Below are positions 7,643 to 14,728 of a stretch of DNA of 17,701 bases, piece after piece; the stretch's first letter is position 1; each line of letters begins with the position of its first letter. Location of the stretch: assembly GCA_014376425.1 (NCBI GenBank), contig JACMRO010000025.1, positions 1 through 17,701 on the forward strand, written 5' to 3'. The stretch is from Rubritepida sp. (GTDB lineage Bacteria; Pseudomonadota; Alphaproteobacteria; Acetobacterales; Acetobacteraceae). The position numbers were made by a program, and so were the translations under genes. The notes beneath the pieces were generated by a model. That model ran no database searches. It was not told where the DNA came from and saw only the letters and a program-made list of their open reading frames with translations.

Positions 7643-8734
7643 ATGGATTTCGGTCATCTGCCCCTGGCGCTTGCCCTGCTGCCGATCATCTTCGGCGCCA
7701 TCAACCTGGCGCGGCTGCCGCGGCTGCGTGGCCTGCCGGCCGCTGGCACACTAGTCTCCATCCTGATCCCGGCGCGCAATGAGGCAGCCAACATCCGCGG
7801 CTGCGTCGAGGCGGCGCTGGCCTCGGCCGGCACAGCGGTGGAGGTCATCGTGATGGATGACGGCAGCACGGATGACACGGCCGGGATCGTGCGCGGCATC
7901 GCCGACCCGCGGTTGCGGCTGGTGCCGGCGCCCACGCTGCCGCCTGGTTGGACCGGCAAGGTGCATGCCTGCGCCCGGCTGGCCGAACAGGCTGCCGGCA
8001 CGCATCTGCTGTTCATCGACGCCGATGTGCGGCTGGCGCCCCATGCGGCGGCAGCTATGGCGGCGCATGCGGCCGATCGTCGGATCGCGATGGTGAGCGG
8101 CGTGCCGCGGCAGACCATCCGAAGCCTGGGCGAGGCGCTGACGGTTCCGTTCATCAACTTCCTGCTGCTGTGCTACCTGCCGTTTGGTGGCCGTGCCGCG
8201 CAGCGAAACCCCAATCTCGCCGCAGCCTGCGGTCAGCTTATCCTGGTCGAGCGCGGTGCTTACGAGGCGGTGGGCGGACATGCCACCATCAAGGGCGTGC
8301 TGCATGACGGCATCGCGTTGGCGCGCCTGCTGCGCGAGCGCGGCCACGACACCGAAATCGTGGATGGTGCCCCGCTCTCGACCTGCCGGATGTATGATGG
8401 CTTCCGCCCGGCCTGGGCCGGCTTCATCAAGAATGCGCGCGAGGGCATGGCAACCCCTGTGGGCCTGCCGGTATGGACCGTGCTGCTGGCCAGCGCGCAT
8501 CTGTGGCCATGGGCGTTGCTGCCCGAGCCTGAAGCGGTGCTTACCCTCGCACTGATGTTCGCCTTGCGCGCCGCCGTCACCTGGCGCACCGGCGAACCGT
8601 GGTGGACCGTGCCCCTGCATCCGCTGACGGTGCTGGTGGCGCTGGCGATCCAGTGGACGGCGCTCGTGCGCTCCATGCTCGGGCTGCAGGCGGGCTGGAA
8701 AGGCCGCGCATATCCCGCCACAAAGGGCGCATGA
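7643..8734 (+). CDS. crtQ: CrtQ-like family 2 glycosyltransferase
   Basis: This 363-residue protein is close to the length of Staphylococcus CrtQ (375). A hydrophobic N-terminal segment (residues 5-22) precedes the GT-A domain VSILIPARNEAAN, with the nucleotide-binding VMDDGSTDD (70-78) and a metal-binding DAD (126-128) in LLFIDADVRL. LHDGIALARLLRERGHD holds the probable acceptor-side catalytic aspartate. Three or so hydrophobic stretches follow (about 277-345), so it is probably a membrane enzyme facing the cytoplasm. CrtQ glycosylates the carboxylate of diaponeurosporenoate; the operon context supports the same role on a C30 apocarotenoic acid. The stop overlaps the start of the HpnC-HpnD gene (ATGA). 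An alternative is a generic lipid glycosyltransferase, and sugar specificity cannot be read. Confidence 0.8.
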   Translation: MDFGHLPLALALLPIIFGAINLARLPRLRGLPAAGTLVSILIPARNEAANIRGCVEAALASAGTAVEVIVMDDGSTDDTAGIVRGIADPRLRLVPAPTLPPGWTGKVHACARLAEQAAGTHLLFIDADVRLAPHAAAAMAAHAADRRIAMVSGVPRQTIRSLGEALTVPFINFLLLCYLPFGGRAAQRNPNLAAACGQLILVERGAYEAVGGHATIKGVLHDGIALARLLRERGHDTEIVDGAPLSTCRMYDGFRPAWAGFIKNAREGMATPVGLPVWTVLLASAHLWPWALLPEPEAVLTLALMFALRAAVTWRTGEPWWTVPLHPLTVLVALAIQWTALVRSMLGLQAGWKGRAYPATKGA

Positions 8735-10359
8735 CGCAAGCGGCCCCGGGTGCGCCCAACCGAGACCATGATACCGAGAACTTCCCCACCGCCTCGCTGA
8801 TGCTGGCGCGGCCGGTACGGGCGCGGGTGATGGCCTTCTACCGCTTCGTGCGCATGGCCGACGACATCGCCGACAGTGCCACGATTGCGCCCGCCGACAA
8901 GCTGGCCCGGCTGGACGCGATGGGCGCCGCCCTGGCCGATCCGGCCACAACCTTCCCCGAGGCCGCGCAAATGCACGCGCTGGCCGTGGGAACCGATGAA
9001 GCGACGCTGATGCTCGACGCCTTCCGGCAGGATGCGCGGCAGGCACGCTATGAGGACTGGGCGGCGCTGGAGCATTACTGCGCCCGCAGCGCCAACCCTG
9101 TGGGGCGGATGCTGCTGCGGCTGCATGACGTGGCGAGCGATGCCGGCCACGCCGCGTCCGACGGGCTGTGCACCGCATTGCAGGTTCTGAACCACCTGCA
9201 GGATCTGGTCGATGACCGGGCGGCCATCGGACGCGTCTACATGCCGCAATCCTGGATGGCGCTGGCAGGCGGCGAGGCCGCCTTCTTCGACCCTGGCAAC
9301 CCGCTTCGGCGAGAAATCCTGGACGCCGCGCTGGACCGGGTGGAGGAGCAGCTCGACCGGGCGCAGGACCTGCCCCGGCTGGTAGCCGGCGCCTGGCGGC
9401 TGGCCTGGCAGTCCTCCATCACCATCGCGCTGGCGCGGCGGCTGCTGGCGAAGCTGCGCGCGGCGGACCCGGTGCTCGGCCGGGTGGCGCTGGGCCGGCC
9501 GGATTTCGCGCGGGCCGCGCTGGCTGGGCCGCTCGGCCTGCCGGCCGATGCGCCCCTGGTGGCCGGCCGCGTGGCGCGCGCCGCCTCCTCCTTCGCCCGC
9601 GGCATGAAGGCGCTGCGCGGTGAACGCCGGCGCGCGCTGTGGGGCGTCTACGCCTTTTGCCGCGCGGTGGACGACATCGCGGACGGCGCCATGCCGGAGG
9701 CCGAGAAGCGCCGCTTCCTGGCCGACTGGCGCGCCAAGCTGGACCAGCCGGACTGCGTCCTCTCGCGCGAGCTCGCCTTCGCTTGCACCGCTTTCGGCGT
9801 ACCGCGCGCCGAGTGCGAGGCGATGATCGCCGGCATGGAGACCGACGCGGCCGACCGGCTGCGGATCGAGGACGAGGCCGGGCTGTACCTCTATTGCCGC
9901 CAGGTCGCCGGCAGCGTGGGTGCCATGGCGGTGCGCATCTTCGGCGCGCCGGAGGCCGAGCAGTGGGGCCTGCGCCTGGGGCACACCTTCCAGCTCACCA
10001 ACATCCTCCGGGATGTGGACGAGGATGCGCGGCGGGAGCGCGTCTACATTCCCCTGAGCCTGCTGCGCGAAGCCGGCATTGCCGATGGCCCGGCGGCCCA
10101 TATTCTGGCCGCGCCTGGCTTCGCTGCCATCTGCGCCCGGCTGGCAGCCCAGGCGGAAGCCGGCTTCGCCCGCGCCGCGGCCGAAATGCCGCAATACGAC
10201 ACCGCCGCCCTGCTGCCGGCAAAGGTCATGATGTGGGGCTATGAGCGGCTGTTCCGCCGCATGCTCCAGCGCGGCTGGACCGGCACCCGCGCCCGGCCGC
10301 GGCTGACCCGCGCCGAGAAGCTGCGCATGGCCGGCATGGCGCTCGGGCTGCGGGCGTGA
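8731..10359 (+). CDS. hpnC-hpnD: HpnC-HpnD fusion: presqualene diphosphate synthase plus hydroxysqualene synthase in one chain
   Basis: This 542-residue protein has two complete trans-isoprenyl diphosphate synthase domains. The N-terminal half resembles HpnC: ENFPTASLML near the start, first aspartate motif DDIAD (44-48), second motif DLVDD (158-162) followed by GRVYMP. The C-terminal half resembles HpnD: ASSFARGMKAL from 285, DDIAD (314-318), NILRDVDED with D428/D432, then RVYIP. The linker is short, roughly 266-283. HpnD condenses two farnesyl diphosphates to presqualene diphosphate and HpnC converts it to hydroxysqualene; the two are normally separate proteins of about 280 residues. No stop codon or frame change interrupts the reading frame. 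The gene is coupled to the glycosyltransferase gene (ATGA) and to hpnE (GTGA). Domain order follows the usual hpnC-hpnD gene order, consistent with loss of the stop between adjacent genes. Confidence 0.92.
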   Translation: MTQAAPGAPNRDHDTENFPTASLMLARPVRARVMAFYRFVRMADDIADSATIAPADKLARLDAMGAALADPATTFPEAAQMHALAVGTDEATLMLDAFRQDARQARYEDWAALEHYCARSANPVGRMLLRLHDVASDAGHAASDGLCTALQVLNHLQDLVDDRAAIGRVYMPQSWMALAGGEAAFFDPGNPLRREILDAALDRVEEQLDRAQDLPRLVAGAWRLAWQSSITIALARRLLAKLRAADPVLGRVALGRPDFARAALAGPLGLPADAPLVAGRVARAASSFARGMKALRGERRRALWGVYAFCRAVDDIADGAMPEAEKRRFLADWRAKLDQPDCVLSRELAFACTAFGVPRAECEAMIAGMETDAADRLRIEDEAGLYLYCRQVAGSVGAMAVRIFGAPEAEQWGLRLGHTFQLTNILRDVDEDARRERVYIPLSLLREAGIADGPAAHILAAPGFAAICARLAAQAEAGFARAAAEMPQYDTAALLPAKVMMWGYERLFRRMLQRGWTGTRARPRLTRAEKLRMAGMALGLRA

Positions 10360-11543
10360 CCATCCATGTGGTCGGCGGCGGCGTGGCCGGGCTGGCAGGT
10401 GCGCTTGCCCTGGCCCGCGCCGGCCGGGCCGTGGTGCTGCACGAGGCCTCGCCCGGGGCTGGCGGCCGTGCCCGCGCCTTGGCTGACGGCACCGACAACG
10501 GCACCCACGCGCTGGTCGGCGCCAACACCGCCGCGCTGGCCTTCCTGCGTGCGGTGGGTGCCCGGGACGGCTGGGTGGAGCCCGAGCCGGACGGCCTGCC
10601 GGTGCTGGATTGCGCGGATGGCGCGGCGCGGCGCATTTCACTGTCGCCCTTTGGCTGGGTATCGGCCGGCCACCGGCCGCCGGGCCTGTCGCTGGCCGCG
10701 CTGGGCGCCCTGGCGCGCATGGCGCTACCCGGCCGCGACGTGCCCGTGGCCCAGGCCATGGCGGCGTACCCCGTCTTCCAGCGCGGCTTCGTCGACCCGC
10801 TGGTGGTGGCGACGCTGAACACGCCTTCGGCCGAAGCGTCGTCCGCCCGGCTGGCGCAGGTGCTGCGGCGGCTGGGCGGGCCGGGCGCCACCCGCCTCTA
10901 CGTGGCCGAGCGCGGGCTGGGGCCGGACATGGTGGATCCGGCTCTGGCCGCCATCCGCGCCGCCGGGGGCGAGATCCGCTTCAACTCGCGCATCCGCAGC
11001 CTGACCGCGCAGGGCGATGGCTGGTTGCTGGACGGCGCGCCCGCCGCCCAAATCCTGCTCGCCACCCCGCCCTGGGAAAGTGCCCGCCTGCTGCCCGGCC
11101 TGGCCGTGCCGCAGGCCCATGCGCCCATCGTCAACCTGCATTTTGCCCGCAGCCAGCCAGGCCCGGTGCGCTTCGTGGGCTTCGTGGGTGCGCTGTGCCA
11201 GTGGGTCCTGGTGCGGCCGTCAGGCGTGTCGGTCACCATCTCGGCCGGCGATGCCGAGGCGGGGGAGGATGCGGCCACCTTGGCGCCGCGCGCCTGGGGC
11301 GAGATCCTGCGCGCCGCCGCGGCCTTCGGCATCCCTGGCGAATGGCCGATCAGGGCGCCCGAATGCCGGCTGGTGAAAGAGCGCCGCGCCACGCCACGCC
11401 ATACCCCGGGCCCGCCGCTTGCGCCGCCACGCCGGCCTGCCCCCGGCCTGGCCCTGGCGGGCGATTGGACCTGGCCGCACCTGCCCGCGACCATCGATGC
11501 CGCCGTTCGCAGTGGCGAAGCAGCGGCAAGGGCGTTGTTGTGA
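10356..11543 (+). CDS. hpnE: HpnE, hydroxysqualene dehydroxylase
   Basis: This 395-residue FAD protein begins with a dinucleotide-binding fold (GGGVAG, 7-12; then HEASPGAGGRARAL). It ends with the HpnE-like FAD motif LALAGDWTWPHLPATIDAAV. HpnE reductively removes the hydroxyl of hydroxysqualene to give squalene, completing the three-enzyme HpnCDE route. The length is slightly below the usual 410-430 or so. The start is GTG at 10356, whose last two bases belong to the HpnC-HpnD stop (GTGA), and the glycine-rich fold begins six residues later. Its place inside carotenoid genes, with no squalene-hopene cyclase in the window, suggests the squalene is used for C30 pigment. A contribution to hopanoids elsewhere in the genome cannot be excluded. 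Confidence 0.9.
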   Translation: MTIHVVGGGVAGLAGALALARAGRAVVLHEASPGAGGRARALADGTDNGTHALVGANTAALAFLRAVGARDGWVEPEPDGLPVLDCADGAARRISLSPFGWVSAGHRPPGLSLAALGALARMALPGRDVPVAQAMAAYPVFQRGFVDPLVVATLNTPSAEASSARLAQVLRRLGGPGATRLYVAERGLGPDMVDPALAAIRAAGGEIRFNSRIRSLTAQGDGWLLDGAPAAQILLATPPWESARLLPGLAVPQAHAPIVNLHFARSQPGPVRFVGFVGALCQWVLVRPSGVSVTISAGDAEAGEDAATLAPRAWGEILRAAAAFGIPGEWPIRAPECRLVKERRATPRHTPGPPLAPPRRPAPGLALAGDWTWPHLPATIDAAVRSGEAAARALL

Positions 11544-11569
11544 ACCGCCAGGCAGAAGGCCACCATTGC

Positions 11570-12850
11570 ATGACCCCCGGCGAAGCCCTTGCAGCACTGC
11601 GCGACCTGCCGCCGCTGCCGATCACGGAGCGCCGGGCCTTGCTGGCCACGCTGCGCGCCACCATCCTGGCGCGCGCGCCCGATGCGGTGGCCGCCGCCGA
11701 TGCCGATTTCGGCCGCCGTTCGGAAATGGACACCCTGCTGGCCGATGTGCTGCTGGTGGCCGACGCCGCCCGCCATGCGCGCGGCCATCTCACGCGCTGG
11801 GCCCGGCCGCGCCGGCAGCCCGTGCCCTATCCCTTCCAGCCGGCATCGGCTGTGCTCGAGCCGGCCCCCAAGGGCGTCATCGGTATCATGGCGCCCTGGA
11901 ACTACCCCTTCCAGCTGGCGCTGATGCCAGCGATCGACGCCATCGCCGCCGGCAACCGCGTGGTGATCAAGCCCAGCGAGCACACCCCGCGCTGCGCCGC
12001 GCTGATCGCGGAGATGCTCGGCCCGCTGGGTGACGCTGCGCGCTGCGTGCAGGGAGACGCCGCCGTGGCGGCCGATTTTGCCGCCCAGCCCTGGGACCAT
12101 CTGGTCTTTACCGGCAGCACGGCCACGGGGAAGAAGGTGATGGCCGCCGCCGCCGCCAGCCTCACGCCCCTCACCCTCGAACTCGGCGGCAAATGCCCGG
12201 CCTTCGTGCTACCCGGCGCCAACCTGGCGCGCGCCGCCCAGGCCATCATGACCGCCAAGGCGATCAATGCCGGCCAGACCTGCGTGGCGCCCGACACCGT
12301 GTTCCTCATCGGCCACAGCGTCGCCGGTTTCCGCGCCGCCGCCCGCGCCACCGCCATTCGCTTCGACGAAACTGCCGTGATGCTGCCGGCGCGGCTGGAG
12401 CGGATGCGCCACGGCGCCAGCATCGAGGACGGCCTGGCGACCGCGCCCGATGGCCACCCGCTGCACCAGGAGGAAATCTTCGGCCCGATCCTGGCATTGC
12501 GCGAGGCGACGCTGGACCAGGCCATCGCCGCCACCGGCACGCCGCTGGCCATCTATCTGTTCGGCGCCACAGCGGAGGAAGAGGCGCAGGTCGCCGCGCG
12601 CACCCGCAGCGGCGCGCTGGTCTGCAACCGCGCGCTGGAATATGCGGCCTTCCACGGCATGGCCTTCGGCGGGGTGGGCCAGTCGGGTTTTGGCCGGCGG
12701 AATGGCGAAGCGGGGTTCCTGGAATTCAGCAACCTGCGCGCCCGCGTGCGGCACGGCCGCTTCAGCCTCGCGCGCATGTTCGATGCGCCACGAACGAAGC
12801 GGGCGCTGGCGATGGCGCGCCGCCTGGTCGGGCTTACTTCCGGCCGCTGA
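11570..12850 (+). CDS. Aldehyde dehydrogenase of the coniferyl/diaponeurosporenal type, internally shortened
   Basis: This 426-residue NAD(P)-dependent aldehyde dehydrogenase keeps the key residues: N111 in APWNYPF, K134 in IKPSE, the FTGSTATG loop, E204 in LELGGK, C238 in NAGQTCVAPD, and EEIFGP with E302. E204 to C238 is the normal 34 residues, but C238 to E302 is 64 instead of about 97, so roughly 33 residues are missing between them. The probable role is oxidation of the C30 carotenoid aldehyde to the acid before glycosylation, as Staphylococcus AldH does. GTG 11540 is an in-frame alternative start: it overlaps the hpnE stop (GTGA) and has AAGGG at 11528-11532. ATG 11570 has AGAAGG at 11554-11559. 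The 3' end overlaps the convergent cupin gene by 17 bases. Confidence 0.83.
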   Translation: MTPGEALAALRDLPPLPITERRALLATLRATILARAPDAVAAADADFGRRSEMDTLLADVLLVADAARHARGHLTRWARPRRQPVPYPFQPASAVLEPAPKGVIGIMAPWNYPFQLALMPAIDAIAAGNRVVIKPSEHTPRCAALIAEMLGPLGDAARCVQGDAAVAADFAAQPWDHLVFTGSTATGKKVMAAAAASLTPLTLELGGKCPAFVLPGANLARAAQAIMTAKAINAGQTCVAPDTVFLIGHSVAGFRAAARATAIRFDETAVMLPARLERMRHGASIEDGLATAPDGHPLHQEEIFGPILALREATLDQAIAATGTPLAIYLFGATAEEEAQVAARTRSGALVCNRALEYAAFHGMAFGGVGQSGFGRRNGEAGFLEFSNLRARVRHGRFSLARMFDAPRTKRALAMARRLVGLTSGR

Positions 12851-13103
12851 AGTAGCGCACGCCCTCGGCGCCCACCTCTTCCGAATGCTGGTGGTGCGCC
12901 GCCATCCGGAAGATGTCGCCCGGGCCGTAGGTCTCGGCGCGCCCGTCCCAGCGCAGGGTGACGGCGCCCTCGGTCACCAGCGCGCGGACCTCGAAGGGGT
13001 GGGTGTGGGTGCCGTTGTCTTCAGTGGGGGGCAGGGCGCGTTCCACCGGCTCCCCGAACCCGTCCTGGCGCAGGCCGGCCCGGAAGTTCTCGATGTCGAT
13101 CAT
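12834..13103 (-). CDS. Small single-domain cupin protein
   Basis: This 89-residue protein has cupin motif 1 as THTHPFEVRALVTEG, with the metal-ligand pattern HxH followed by Glu. Motif 2 is YGPGDIFRMAAHHQH. It is a single beta-barrel, probably binding a metal. Small cupins of this kind can be oxygenases, isomerases or sensors, and nothing here fixes the function. Its ATG overlaps the tryptophan dioxygenase stop (ATGA on the minus strand), so the two are probably co-translated and may act on related metabolites. Its stop lies inside the last codons of the convergent aldehyde dehydrogenase gene. Confidence 0.75.
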   Translation of the reverse strand: MIDIENFRAGLRQDGFGEPVERALPPTEDNGTHTHPFEVRALVTEGAVTLRWDGRAETYGPGDIFRMAAHHQHSEEVGAEGVRYFSGRK

Positions 13104-13930
13104 CCGCGTATCCTTGTTCTGGCTTCGTAGAGTTCGGGAAAGAACCGCTTGTCGATCACGCCCTTCAGATAGGCCACGCCGGCCGAGCCGCCGGTACCCA
13201 TCCGGTAGCCGATGATGCGTTCCACCGTGCGCATGTGGCGGAAGCGCCAGGTCTGGAAGGCGTCTTCCAGATCGACCAGTTCCTCGGCCAGTTCGTAGAG
13301 GTCGAAGCCCTGTTCGGCATTCTCGTAAATCGCCGCCCAGGCGGCGATGACCGCCTCGTTCAGCGTATGCGGCTGGGTCAGGTCACGCTCCAGCACCTCG
13401 GGCGGCAGAGCGATGCCGCGGCGGGCCAGCAGGCGCAGCGTCTCGTCGTAGATGGACGGTGCCTGCAGCGCGGCCTGCAGCGGCGCCAGCAGGTCCTGCC
13501 GGTGTTCGTGCGGCTTGAGCATGAAGGCGTTCTTGGCGCCGAGGCGGAATTCCAGCATCCGGTACTGCCAGGACTGGAAGCCGGAAGAGCTGCCGAGGTG
13601 GCTGCGAAATGCCAGGTAGTCGTGCGGCGTCATCGTCGCCAGGACATCCCAGGCCTCGATGAGCTGCTTCTGGATGCGGCCGCAGCGTGCCAGCGCCTTG
13701 AAGGCGGGGCGCAATTCGTCGCGCCGGATGCAATCGATCGCCAGGTCCAGCTCGTGCAGCAGCAGCTTCAGCCACAGCTCCTGCACGTGGTGAATGGTGA
13801 TGAACAGCATCTCGTCATGCTGGCCGGAAAGCGGGCGTTGCGCGGCTAGCAGGCCGTCCAGCCGCAAGTAGTCACCATACGACATGCGGTCGCGGAAGTC
13901 GGTCGTGGGGGTGGGGTCAGGTCCCGGCAT
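13100..13930 (-). CDS. kynA: Tryptophan 2,3-dioxygenase
   Basis: This 276-residue heme enzyme is close to the usual length of bacterial tryptophan dioxygenases. It inserts O2 into the indole ring of L-tryptophan to give N-formylkynurenine. H47 in MLFITIHHVQELWLK matches active-site H55 of the Xanthomonas enzyme, and Y105 and R109 fit its Tyr113 and Arg117, which contact the substrate. SSSGFQSWQYR (114-124) is typical of the family. H232 in FRHMRTVERIIG is the expected proximal heme ligand, followed by the signature RMGTGGS. ATG 13930 gives the family-length product and overlaps the FkbM gene by 14 bases; ATG 13948 is an alternative. No formamidase (KynB) gene is visible to process the product. 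Confidence 0.93.
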   Translation of the reverse strand: MPGPDPTPTTDFRDRMSYGDYLRLDGLLAAQRPLSGQHDEMLFITIHHVQELWLKLLLHELDLAIDCIRRDELRPAFKALARCGRIQKQLIEAWDVLATMTPHDYLAFRSHLGSSSGFQSWQYRMLEFRLGAKNAFMLKPHEHRQDLLAPLQAALQAPSIYDETLRLLARRGIALPPEVLERDLTQPHTLNEAVIAAWAAIYENAEQGFDLYELAEELVDLEDAFQTWRFRHMRTVERIIGYRMGTGGSAGVAYLKGVIDKRFFPELYEARTRIRG

Positions 13931-14654
13931 GGATGTCGACCCAGTCATGCGGGTCGGCCTGCGATGTGCCGTCCTCGGCGCGGACAGTGCGGGTGAAGTG
14001 GTCAAGGAAGACGTCGCCGGGCATCCAGGCACCGCTGGGCAGTTCCTCGCCGAACAGCCCGCTGTCGCGGCCGTCGAACTGGCGGTGTACCAGCCGCCCC
14101 TCCCGCGCCGGGTCGGGCGGGGGGGTGGCCCACGCCTTGTTGTCCTGGGTCACCGCCTGGAAGCGGGTGTAGCCGCAGGCCGCCAGGTCGTGGATAGCCT
14201 GTGTGCCGTATTCCTCCACCGAGACGAAGTCGGGCCGCACCGGCTGCGCGCGCAGCGCTTCCAGCACATGGCGGTCGGCGCCCTCGATGTCGATCTTGAG
14301 GTAGTGCGGCACGCCATGCGCCGCGAACAGCGCGCCCAGCGTCACGCACGGCACCTCGATGGTGTGGAACTTGGTACCCTGGCGGGTGCCGTAATGCGGG
14401 TCGAAGCTCGACCAGTGGTCGTTGTCGTCATTGACGTAGAAGGTCATCGAACCGGCCTCCTGCCACACGCCGCAATGCAGCAGGGTGAGGTGGCGGGCGG
14501 CGATGTCGAAGGCGAAGCGGGTTGCCAGCTCGGCCGCCAGCGGCGGGCTGGCCTCGACACCGACGACGGAAAAGCCCTTGGCGAGGTAGAATCCGGTATC
14601 CTCGCCGTGATTCATGCCCAGGTCGTAGATCAGGAAGGGGTGCGGCCGGGGCAT
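13917..14654 (-). CDS. FkbM-family SAM-dependent methyltransferase
   Basis: This 245-residue protein has the S-adenosylmethionine-binding motif YDLGMNHGEDTGFY (10-23), with the acidic end of the next strand at VVGVEAS. It also has the FkbM signature YLKIDIEGADRHVLEAL (118-134), followed by DFVSVEEYG. Family members are mostly O-methyltransferases acting on sugars or natural products. ATG 14654 was chosen because it places the SAM fold near the N-terminus and leaves 74 bases for divergent promoters. ATG 14717 is in frame but would leave only 11 bases before the next gene. Its position upstream of and overlapping the tryptophan dioxygenase gene suggests one transcript, though a methylation step is not part of standard tryptophan catabolism. 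The substrate is unknown. Confidence 0.8.
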   Translation of the reverse strand: MPRPHPFLIYDLGMNHGEDTGFYLAKGFSVVGVEASPPLAAELATRFAFDIAARHLTLLHCGVWQEAGSMTFYVNDDNDHWSSFDPHYGTRQGTKFHTIEVPCVTLGALFAAHGVPHYLKIDIEGADRHVLEALRAQPVRPDFVSVEEYGTQAIHDLAACGYTRFQAVTQDNKAWATPPPDPAREGRLVHRQFDGRDSGLFGEELPSGAWMPGDVFLDHFTRTVRAEDGTSQADPHDWVDIHAGT

Positions 14655-14728
14655 GGCCGACAGAAGCCCGGGCGGGGCCGGCGCGTCAACTGGTTTGCAA
14701 TCGGCGCGGATGGCCACATGTTGCGGCC
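14655..14728. promoter_or_regulatory. Divergent intergenic region between FkbM and PLP-enzyme genes
   Basis: These 74 bases should contain promoters for both the minus-strand FkbM-dioxygenase-cupin set and the plus-strand PLP-enzyme-pdxA-pdxJ set. TTGCAA at 14695-14700 is a possible plus-strand -35, but no good -10 follows. Neither gene has an evident Shine-Dalgarno here. No strong inverted repeat or riboswitch was recognised. Confidence 0.3.

Noticed and set aside
8260..10641. A 793-codon open frame on the minus strand
   Set aside because: It lies antisense to the clear glycosyltransferase and HpnC-HpnD genes, has no recognisable motif and the Arg/Gly/Pro/His-rich composition typical of shadow frames in GC-rich DNA.
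8731..11543. Hopanoid biosynthesis as the purpose of the HpnCDE genes
   Set aside because: No squalene-hopene cyclase or other hpn gene is present, and the genes are embedded and translationally coupled inside carotenoid genes.
10610..11569. Upstream extension of the aldehyde dehydrogenase frame across hpnE
   Set aside because: The extension is Arg/Gly/Pro-rich, lies in another frame over intact hpnE, and the dehydrogenase fold begins only after 11570.
12834..12850. Possible frameshift or misassembly at the convergent overlap of the aldehyde dehydrogenase and cupin genes
   Set aside because: Both reading frames end cleanly with plausible C-termini; a 17-base tail-to-tail overlap fits this compact genome.
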